A stretch of 64,000 nt of DNA from Thalassia testudinum. Taxonomy: Eukaryota; Streptophyta; Magnoliopsida; Alismatales; Hydrocharitaceae. Positions 55,315-64,000 of the stretch are shown piece after piece. Location of the stretch: contig JAZHRO010000019.1 of assembly GCA_037157565.1 (NCBI GenBank), positions 62,990,501 through 63,054,500 of the forward strand. Direction: 5' to 3'. The position numbers and the translations under genes were made by a program. The notes under the pieces were generated by a model. The model searched no databases. It saw nothing but the letters and a program-made list of their open reading frames with translations, and had not been told where the DNA came from. Position 1 is the stretch's first letter; every line of letters starts with the position of its first letter.

Positions 55315-58069
55315 TGATGAGAACCTCATCATGAGCCATAACTAGCTCATTTTGACCTAATACAAAGGATAAAAGCTCCTACATATCTCAAGGAAAGGCT
55401 TAACTCAGAGAATCCTGAGTTTGAGAAGAAAACAAGTCATAAGGGGTAAAAATGCAATTTTACCAGTATAATCTGCATACAGGGTAATTCAGGGCCCAAA
55501 CATAGGTCAAAGCAGCTTAATAAGAATAAGAGTGGGATGAAATGATCTAGCAAGGGCTACAGCAATTCCAAGAAACTAAATGATAATCTGTAACCCTAAA
55601 ACAACCCACTTCAATTCACAAGGTTCGAGGCAAAGTAAAAATAGAATAAACCCTCTAAAATTCATAGAAAAATAATCTCTAGGGTTTAGAACCTTCAATT
55701 TGGCCTTCAGAACCCATTTTGACCTACATTGAGAACCATGCCCAATTAATAACTTAATTTGGGTTTTTACGTAAATTGACCGGTCAAACAAGGTTTAATA
55801 TAGAAATGAAATTCACCATCAGATTCCTTAGGTCCTAATTAGTCATGTATAAAAACTTGAGCCTAAGAAGAAACCTCCTTGACCGACTTTACACTTTGGT
55901 CCTCATATATTTACTCTTTGGCCCTCAACTTTTGAACCCTCGCATTTTGGCCCCTAACTCTCCTTCGTTCTTTGCGATCAGGTCCCCCCTGCAAAACCTG
56001 CTAGCACCATGCTCCGGCGACCTTGCGCGGAGCATGGCGCCGCCCAGGGTGAGGTGGGGGACCTGGCAAGTAAACCGGGGGTGCCCTGCGTCGTCAGCCG
56101 TCGCAGAGACACCCCCCTGGTCGTTGTAACCCACCATACCGGTCGTGCGAACGCACGGACGGTATGGGTTCTTGTTTCCGGCCATCCTCCGGCGAGGGAG
56201 ACACGTCCTGTCCCTCCGCCTTCCTCCCTGTTTGATCCCTATAAATACCCCCCGTTGCTCCACCAACCAGGGCAGCCTGGATCTGACGGAGAAAATCCCC
56301 AACTTTCCTCTCTTCTCCCTCCGGCAGACGCTCACCAGCTCCGGCGGTTTCCTCCCCCTCCACCTCTTCGCTCTGCCGCAATACCAGCAGCAGAGACTTC
56401 CTCCCCTGCTCTTCCCGCGCCACGCCGCACCCAGCTGGCGCCTCTCCGGCTCTCTGCTCGCCGCCGCCCCTTTCCCTGAGCATCGTCTTCTCCGGCGACA
56501 GTCGATACGACTGTCGCCCTGTTCCTCCCCCTTCGTCCCTGCAAGTAAGCTAGAACTACTCCCCTTCTTCTCCTCTTTCTTTCCCCGCTTTCAATTTATT
56601 CAATTAAGCCCTCGACCGACCCTGACCATCGTCACCCCCTTCGTCTCCGGCCACCCTCCGGCGAGATGCTCCCATCGCTCCACAGCCTCACACACCTCGC
56701 CGACCCTCACCGAACCTCCGCCTCATCACACTGAGCTTCCCCCACCCCTTCACTGCCACTCCACACCTCCGTAACGCTTCCCCCAACAAACCCATCCTCC
56801 GACCCACAGTCCGACCTAGGGCAGCCCTTGCACGCCGCCCCGCGCCTCGCCACCACCCACACGAGCTTCGCCGCACCCTGGCGAAGCTCCTGGCACTTTC
56901 TGATTAGGCCGAGAGGCCGTTTTCTTGTGAACAGGCCACCCGACCTCCGCCGCCATTGCCGTGCAGGAGGAACTGCTTCCGCCTGCAGCTACAGGCGCGC
57001 CACGCTCAGCGCCACACCCAAATTCAACTCCCAGGCCTTGCGAGGCGTTTCGACAAAACACCAGGCTCGCAGCTAAGGCAGAAGGCTTCGCGTGACGCCG
57101 CAATCTCCCGCTGATTTCCCCGCTGCGGGCGCGCAATTGAGGTGGGACATTTAGTCCCACCTCGGAAAAGCCTGAAGAGTCGCAGCGATATAAGATGCAA
57201 AAGTGCTGGAGGCTTACTGCCTCAGCACACGGGGTGAGGTCCCCTTCACCCGCCCGGTTACCCGGTCTCGTCCGCGCTCACGCCCCGCGGACCTGACCCG
57301 ACCCGACCCGACTTAAGACTGACCTGCACTCGCCCACCACGCACGCCGGTGGGCCTGGACCCGGGCCTGACCCGAACCCGATTACCCGGCAGCTCTGGGA
57401 GAGCTTTCCGAAGAGTGGATTCAGAGAGAGAGAGACGCGGGGGGGGAGAGGGTAGAGTAGGTTTTGTTCTCTGACGTAAGCTCTGAAGTGTGCAGGCACA
57501 GGTGAAGAAGAAGAACCGCGGAAGAAGAAGGAAGCTGAGGGAGACACTGTAGCACAGGCAGTTTAAGTCATCTGATTTGGAAATCAGGCGACGGCCTGAA
57601 GGGAAAAGAAGAAAGAAGGAGGGGTGACGTCCCTGGCTGAAAAAGAAAAGAAGAAAGACGGAAGAAGATCTGTAGAACAACAGAAGAAGGCGAAGCAGAG
57701 GAGAACACAAAAGAACAAGGGAAGAACTGAAAGAAGAAAAACAAAGAAGAAGGAGATCTAAAGAAAGAAGAAAGAGGAGCATCACCTCTGCAGAACAAAG
57801 AAGAAGAAGGAGATCTGAAGAAAGAAAGAAAGAAGAACATCACGAGGAGAAAACAAAGAGAACAACAAATTCTTTCCCTCTCTCTTTCTTTATTTTTTGT
57901 AAAAGAAACATGTATATCTCTAGAATACAACTTGCTCCCTGAGTTCGACCTCGGGAACTCTTTTATTCTCCGAGTAAAAAAAATTTTATATAGTTGAAAT
58001 GTTGGTAATAACTGGCTATACTACAACGTAATAACAATAAAACCCGGTTGTCCCAACCCCTGTCAACCA
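55315..58069 (+). repeat. 3' LTR of element B
   Basis: 2755 bp, nine substitutions and a 3-bp deletion relative to the 5' LTR. Its TATA box is at 56240-56247. It is followed by 21 bases not belonging to the LTR before the TSD. Confidence 0.92.
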
Positions 58070-58090
58070 TTTTGGCCAGGAGCTTCGCCA
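58070..58090 (+). other. 21-nt extra segment at the 3' end of element B
   Basis: TTTTGGC copies the spacer and first PBS bases found after the 5' LTR (50750-50756). It runs into CAGGAGCTTCGCCA, which is an inverted copy of LTR positions 49554-49571 (or 56877-56894). The TSD GGTTG starts right after. Confidence 0.8.
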
Positions 58091-59380
58091 GGTTGCCTCC
58101 CATTAAGCGTTGAGTTTAACGCCATCAGCCGGGCGCAATGAGCTCAGGGAGAATGGAGATCAAAAGATATCTCAGCCCTGTTTATACTAGTGAGTTCAAT
58201 GAATGGCTTAAGTCGCTGACCGTTCACGACAAAGGGTTCTAAATCAAGGCTAGGTTGGCTGAATTCAATGGCTCCATTTCCAAAGATTCTTCTGATAAGA
58301 TATGGTCCAATCCATTTTGATCTGAGTTTTCCTAGGAACAATTTGAGTTTGGCATCAAAGAGTATGACTTTCTGACCAGGGTGAAAGATCTTTCTGGATA
58401 TGTATTTGTCGTAAAAGGCCTTAACCTGCTCTTTGTAAATTCGTGAGTTCTCATACACATCATTGCATAATTCATCGATCCCGCTCATTTGAAGCTTTCT
58501 ATGGGTTCCTACCTTAGAAAGATCTAAATTACACTTCCATACAACCCAATAGGCTTTGTGCTTCAACTCGATGGGGAGGTGACATGCTTTCCCGTACACC
58601 AATCTAAAAGGAGACATGCCCAATTGGATTTTGTGGGCGATCCTATAGGCCCACAAGGTTTCGGAAGTTGGGACGACCAATCCTTCCTGTCAGGTCGGAT
58701 AGTGACCTGAAGGATTTTCTTGATCTCCCGAATCGATAGCTCAGTTAAACCGTTGGTTTGGGGGTGATGAGTAGAGATTCAATGCGACACCCCATATTTG
58801 GTCATCAGTGATCTAAACTGAGCATTTGTGAAGTGGGTCCCACCATCAAAGATAATGGCATGTGGAATCCCGAACCAAGAAAAGATGTTCTGATGAATGA
58901 ATTTGATTACCACCTTATGATCGTTGGTTCGGTCGGAATGGTTTCAATCCATTTGGACACGTAGTCAATAGTGAGAAGAATGTATTCGAAGCAGTTCGAA
59001 ATAGGGAAGGGTCCCATGAAATCAATCCCCCAGATGTCAAAGATTTCGCATACGAGAATCAGCTGTAAAGGCATCATATCAAGATGGCTCATGTTGCCCA
59101 AGATCTATCAATGAGTGCATGCCTTACAGTGATCGTAGGAATCTTTGAAAATCGTGGGCCAATAAAAGCCGCACTGGAGGACTTTTGCCGGGATTTTATG
59201 TCCAGAAAAATGTCCACCACAAGCCTGGTCATGGCAAAAGGACAAAATGTCCTGAATTTCTGCTTCCGGGACACATAGTCTAATGATCTGATCAGCACCA
59301 ATGTGGAAGAGGTACGAATCTTCGCACATGTAGTACTTGGCAACGGAAAGATTTTGTCTTTCTTGGCCTTCAGCCAATCA
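58091..59380 (-). pseudogene. Element C integrase
   Basis: From the 5' side: HHCC zinc-finger remnant (GGHFSGHKIPAKVLQCGFYW, about 59130-59250), core [20 protein letters not shown] (about 58990-59050), IIFDGGTHFTNAQFRSLMTK (about 58800-58860), then a TGA in VSH*IST. STHHPQTNGLTELSIREIKK with the catalytic Glu, a frameshift near 58670 after [42 protein letters not shown] and the C-terminal GPYLIRRIFGNGAIEFS follow. The stop is near 58144. The segment between stop and element B (58091-58143) is 3' non-coding. Confidence 0.85.
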
Positions 59381-60900
59381 GACGGGATCTGATGTAATGT
59401 AAAGTAGTTTACTAAATCAGCAAACTAAGGAAGTCCCGTACTAATAGTCAGGAGGTACTCATCGAGAAAATGTTCTGTGATGGGTCCGGAAGGGTCGATA
59501 CTGTCGGAAGGAAGGCAGGATAAGTGGTCAGCTACCATGTTCTGCTTTCATGTTCTACTTTCCCACTTTATCACGAATCTCGAGGTCAAATTCTTGCAAT
59601 AGCAAGATCCAGCAAATTAGCCAAGGTTTCACGTCCTTCTTCACAAGGAGGTGCCTCACTATAGTGTGATCTGAGTATATGATAACACGAGAACCCAAAA
59701 TATATGATGTGAATTTTTCCAGGGCAAACACTATGGCTAGCAGCTCTTTCTTAGTAACTGTATAGTTACGCTGAGCCTTGTCAAGTGTCTTGCTAGCGTA
59801 GTAGATGACCACAGATTTCCCGTCTAATTTCTACCCAAGTACTACTCCTACAGCATAATCAGATGCATTGCACATGATCTCAAAAGGTTGACCAATCAGG
59901 GGACTACAGGATAGGTGCTTGGGTAACTCAATTGTGCAGGATCTCAAATGCCTAAGTGCACTCCTTGGAGATTTCAAAAGGGACATCCTTGGATAGAAGA
60001 TTAGTTAAGGGACACGCGATTTTTGAAAAATAAAGAATGAATCGATGGTAAAAATCGACATGCCCCAGGAAGGATCGGATGTCTTTGACCGAGCTAGGCA
60101 TAGGGAGTTCAGAAATCAGATTCACCTTGGCTTGATCAACCTAGATGCCTTTTTCAGAGATGAGATGTCCCAGGACAATTCCCTCAGGCACCATGAAGTG
60201 GCTCTTTTCACAAGAAAGAACCAAGTTCACATCGATGCACCGCCTGAGGATTTGGATCAAGTGCAGGAGGCAATCATCAAATGATTCACCAAATACTGAG
60301 AAGTCATCCATAAAGACTTGAAGGTATTCACCTACCATATCTGAGAATATGGCAAGCATGCACCACTGAAAAGTAGCAGGTGCATTGCAGAGACCGAACA
60401 GCATCCTTCGGAATGCGTATGTTCCGAAGGGGCAAGTGAAGGTGTTCTTCTCTTGGTCCTCAAGATGGATTGCGACCTGATTATAACTAGAGTAGCCATC
60501 CAAAAAGCAGAAGAATCGATTTCCCGCTAATTTCTTGAGAATCTGATCAATGAACGATAGTGGGAAATGATCCTTCTTCGTGGAAGAATTGAGTCTTCTA
60601 TAATCAATGCAGACTCTCCACAAGTTCGCTATACGGGTCGGTATGGTTTCTTCAGTTTCAGTCGTGATGACGGTGAGCCCTACCTTCTTAAGCACAACTT
60701 GGATTGGACTCACCCACCGATTGTCGAAGATCGGGTAGATGATCCCTGCATCTAACCACTTAATGATCTCCTTTTCCACGACATCCTGCAGATTTGAATT
60801 TAAGCGTCTCTGCATTTCATGGGATGGTCGTAAGCCCTCTTCAGTGTAAATATGATGTATGCAATATGAAGGGCTAATTCCAGTCAAACCATCGAGAGTC
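59381..60900 (-). pseudogene. Element C reverse transcriptase and RNase H
   Basis: The best-preserved piece (60887-60141) has CIHHIYTEEGLRPSHEMQRR, VCIDYRRLNSSTKKDHFPLS, FGLCNAPATFQWCMLAIFSD, an intact VFMDDFSVFG active site and the connection GIVLGHLISEKGI. A diverged connection region follows (60140-59813) and then RNase H (59812-59555; [35 protein letters not shown]). Stops separate RT from RNase H and RNase H from integrase. Confidence 0.87.
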
Positions 60901-61319
60901 CATTGAATGGCTCTCCGATGCTGCTGGAGAATAGAAATTAGGCATGTTTCCTAATCAGGTGTGAGTCAGGAATTGATAATTACAAGAAACGTCTGATTGG
61001 AACCCAAAAAGATGTATTTTAGAAGATCGGAAAGGGGTTGTAATTCCATAACCAGGTTGTCAGCAGCAGCAGGTGGTTCAGAGTGGATGTTGAGAGCAAA
61101 TGAAGGAGCTATGGGTGTGTCTAGGTTGGGTTCAGACTCCTTTAATTGAGGGTTTTGATCTTCTTATGGTTGATTAGAAATAGTTGGGTTTTCCTCAATA
61201 CATAGGTCATCAACCACATCCTCAATATCGTAAATCTGTTCTATAACTCCACAATTAATTCCTTGTTGGGCCTTAAAGATGTTGATCTTTAGTGTCTTGC
61301 TCCCAAATTTTAATTCAAT

Positions 61320-62087
61320 TTAGCCCTCCTCACAATTGATATTAGCCCTAGCAATGGCCGGAAAGGGTCTCCCTAGTATGATTGGTGTATTCTTCACATC
61401 CTCAGGAGCGTCTATGTCTAGGACAATGAAATCCACTGGAAAATAGAAGTCATGTACCCTAACTATAATATCCTCAAGAATTCCTTTTGGTGACTTAATA
61501 GATCGGTCAGCTAGCTGCAAAGTCATTTTTGTCGGTTTAGGCTCAGATTCCTCGAAGTAGTCTAGTAGGGAGGTAGGTATCAAATTTATGGAGGCTACTA
61601 AGTCCAATAAAGCTCGGTCAAATTGTATATCACTGATTGCACAGGAGATTAGAGAGGTGCCTGGGTCTTTTGCCTTAGGCAGGAGTTTGCTCAAAATGAC
61701 GGAGCTGGCTTGCTTTAACAGTACGATCGGGTTCTCACCTTTGGTTCGTAGCTTACGCTTAGGTGCACACACGTCTTTCATAAATCGTGCGTAAGCTGGT
61801 ACATGGCGTATTGCATCCATCAAGGGGATGCTTATATGGACCTGCTCAAAGAGCTTAACTAGGCCCTCCTCAGGTGCCACGGGTTTGGTTGTCCTTTTTC
61901 CCTTGGTCAGGGCCTCGGGAAATGGAACCTTAGACGGTTCCTCTACAATTGGTTCAGGCTCTTGATCTAGGATGGGTGTGTCCTGTATGACCAATCTAGG
62001 GTTAGGGTTTGTATTACTAGGCTGGGAGTGGCTTGGATAGGGTGGGTTCTGTGTTGCTTTTCCACTATGGGTAGTAACAGAATTCAA
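61320..62087 (-). pseudogene. Element C gag end and aspartic protease
   Basis: The open frame of 255 codons covers a Pro-rich linker (NPPYPSHSQPSNTNPNP), LMDAIRHVPAYARFMKDVCA (typical Athila/Tat pre-protease segment) and the protease. At the active site it reads ALLDLVASINLIP where the family has DLGAS, so the catalytic-loop Gly is Val. The conserved end PIILGRPFPAIARANINCEE follows. The frame stops before RT; 60900-61319 is a diverged linker. Confidence 0.82.
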
Positions 62088-63345
62088 TCCCTCCTAGTTC
62101 TAGTTTGGGTTGGGCAAAATAGGTGTTTGCTGCTGAAATCCTTAGTATGAAGTTGAAGCATCCATCCCGTCAGGTGATGGGGCAGAAGGGGCCTGATAAA
62201 CAAAGTGAGCTTGGCCCTAATTTGGGTTTATAATGTGCCTCTGGTTCGGCATGTTATTTGGATTAGGAAGAGGCTAAGAGGGAAGTGCACCAAACTAGCA
62301 AGCACTTGCCAGCTGGGACAGTTGATTTCGTAACTTAAAGATATCTTCTTTGTGTTGTTTTTGCATGTCAACCAAGGTCTAGAGAGTTAGAGATGTATGA
62401 TCTTCTTTAGGTGGTCCAGATTGGAAGTTTTGAATGGGCCTTGGTTGGGTGGGATGATAAGGTTGCGGAGCCTGTGGTCGAGGTTGGAATTGAGGTCTTA
62501 GATTCGGGTTATTACCCAACCATGAAAAGTTAAGATGATTACACCATCCAGAGTTATAAGTGTTGGAGAAAGGATTATTCTAGACGACGTGAAGATCCTC
62601 GCAGGTCTAAGGAGCTTCTAGATAATCAGGGTACGGGGGTTCAGAGTTCCCCCAACTAAGGTGGCCTGACCGGAAGTTGCCTCCAAAGCCATAATCAAAT
62701 GGAGGTGGATATGCATCCATCCCCGGGGAGTGGTAGATATTGTGCGTAGCCTTCCTTCCCGTGGGCGGGTGCACGTATGTGCCTTGAGGTGCAGAGGTGG
62801 ATTTGTGTAGATGACAAGTGATGTTGTCCACCTTCTTCTCGATAATGGAGACCTTGTCTAATTGACTAGCTACCAACTCTAGATCAACACAATGCGCAGG
62901 TGGATGTCTGGTCGTACACACCCAATGACTCATTGTTCAGGGAGTTCTCGCACATGTTTTTGAGAATTTCCCAGATTATGTCTTCATGTTGACCCATAAT
63001 GCTACCACCACAGGTTGCATTAACAAAGAGCTTGATATCCTCACGGAGTTCGTGGTAAAAGGATTGGACTTGTTCCCACTTTGAAACTCCATGATGGGGG
63101 CACTTATGCATGAGATCCAGAAAGCGATCCCATGCTTCATGTAGAGATTCTCCCCTCCTTGGGAGAAGTGTGTGATTTGGTGCCGCATTGCGTTGGTATG
63201 ACCAATGGGGTAGAATTTTTGTAGGAAGGCGGTTTGAAGTTCTCCCTATGTGTTGATCGTGTGTGGTTGAGTCTGAAACCAGTGAGCATTTTTCAACCAA
63301 GGAGAATGAGAAGAGCTTTAAGAGTAATCCGTCCTGATTCTGCAC
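62088..63345 (-). pseudogene. Element C gag
   Basis: Retrotrans_gag-type capsid pieces at 63345-62884 (GESLHEAWDRFLDLMHKCPH, HGVSKWEQVQSFYHELREDI). A low-complexity Pro/Tyr/Gly-rich C-terminal part follows (62933-62607; YHSPGMDAYPPPFDYGFGGN). A further piece at 62100-62600 carries stops. No zinc knuckle is visible. Several stops and frameshifts are present. Confidence 0.75.
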
Positions 63346-64000
63346 ATCTACCCCAAAGGTGTGGGCTAGATGCTTTAGGTTCTTGATGTGCTAGAAAGGA
63401 TCCTTGGAGTTCAAGCCATGAAATTTTGGAGTCATATGAAGCATGCTAGGCTTGAAATCTACCTCAGGTCCTCCCACGAGAATGTTGATTCAAGGTTCGA
63501 TCTCCACCACTGCAAGATTATAGTGATCTCTCATTTGAGGACGCAACGATGGGTTGATGATGGCATTGATTCGATTTTGGAAGTCATGGAATTGTTGCTC
63601 AAGATTAGGTTGTTCTCTTAGTGATCCATAGCTGATGAAGGGGAAGTGGGTTCTAAATCAGAGGATATTTCAATGTGATCAAGTTGTTGCACAAACATGG
63701 AAGTTGAGGCTCGACCTCAAAAAGAGTGAATATCTAATGGAGACCTCAAGGATGGTCTTAAGGACCTCCTCCCAAACATACACCGATGGATTAGATGAGA
63801 GAAAGAATGTGATAGACCCAATCAAGACACCTAAAAATTTCAGATGACTATAGAGGTTCAAGGCGGATGATACCCCTTAGTCAGAAAGCCATCCACCTAA
63901 GAATTACCTGGGCAGCCAGAGAGAGAGAGTCCCGCAAAGACTCCTACATGGTAGAGCATCCCCACGAGTTACAGGGCTTCCCCCACCCAACCTCTCTTGT
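63346..64000 (-). other. Element C gag start and 5' leader
   Basis: 63346-63620 holds N-terminal gag remnants without a clear frame. 63700-64000 is non-coding leader homologous to element B 51500-51780. PBS and 5' LTR are beyond the window. Confidence 0.55.

Larger units (their letters stand above)
47992..58090 (+). mobile_element. Very young non-autonomous retrotransposon with a single novel open frame, element B
   Basis: LTRs 47992-50749 and 55315-58069, TSD GGTTG (47987-47991 and 58091-58095), tRNA-Asp PBS (50753-50770), and polypurine tract before the right LTR. By eye I count nine substitutions and one 3-bp indel between the 2.76-kb LTRs (about 0.3 percent), so the insertion is recent. 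The 4565-bp internal region has no protease, RT, RNase H or integrase. In their place is one long frame (51911-53776). Leader, PBS, polypurine tract and 3' non-coding modules are of Athila/Tat type and related to element C, into which it is inserted. The right end carries 21 extra bases between the LTR end and the TSD. Replication must rely on enzymes from relatives. Confidence 0.9.
43711..64000 (-). mobile_element. Athila/Tat-type retrotransposon, element C (5' end beyond the window)
   Basis: Minus-strand element with its 3' LTR at 43711-46393, polypurine tract, 3' non-coding region (46394-47991), pol (58144 to 62087) and gag (to about 63345), and leader up to the window end. It is interrupted at GGTTG by element B. 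With B removed, the sequence reads through from gggaggcaacc to catcatgttgaaaa without a gap. It is inserted into the CACTA 5' region after GCGGT, so its right TSD and 5' LTR must lie beyond 64000. All coding parts carry stops or frameshifts. Confidence 0.88.

Overview
The window is a stretch of angiosperm nuclear DNA made almost entirely of nested transposable elements. No host protein-coding gene, rRNA or tRNA gene could be supported. The evidence is LTR pairs with perfect target-site duplications (TSDs), primer-binding sites (PBSs) for plant initiator tRNA-Met and tRNA-Asp, a plant L1-type LINE, and a CACTA (En/Spm) transposon with TNP2 and TNPA genes. I cannot name the species.

Layout. At 1-6111 the 3' half of an L1 LINE is interrupted by a partial LTR (1-1489) and by a solo LTR (1551-4237, TSD GGTGG). 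At 6112-7891 and 10693-13011 lies AT-rich sequence without a recognisable gene, split by a solo LTR (7892-10692, TSD TTAAG). From 13012 a CACTA element runs rightward to 43710. Its coding sense is minus, and its right end lies outside the window because a further retrotransposon is inserted at 43710. The CACTA carries a young Tekay-like chromovirus (15515-25288, TSD GGGAG) in its TNPA gene, an Athila/Tat-type Ty3 element (27858-38760, TSD CCTAA) in its TNP2 gene, and possibly a solo LTR (40125-41613).

From 43711 to beyond 64000 lies a minus-strand Athila/Tat-type element (element C), with its 3' LTR, 3' non-coding region, pol and gag in the window. Element C is itself split by a very young plus-strand element, B (47992-58090, TSD GGTTG).

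Element B is the most interesting object. It has the tRNA-Asp PBS, 5' leader, polypurine tract and 3' non-coding modules of the Athila/Tat family. Where gag-pol should be it has one intact open frame of about 621 codons that I cannot assign to a family. It looks like a non-autonomous partner that depends on relatives such as C or D for replication. B and the Athila/Tat elements C and D share a 14-nt palindrome, three diverged tandem units and a stem-loop between the stop codon and the 3' LTR, which suggests selected RNA signals.

The Tekay-like LTRs carry 17 copies of the GACGTC palindrome (plant bZIP C-box core) in U3. Most inactivating changes in the older elements are C-to-T type stops, as expected of methylated silenced DNA. 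All functional statements about the elements rest on motif recognition by eye. No alignment or database search was run.
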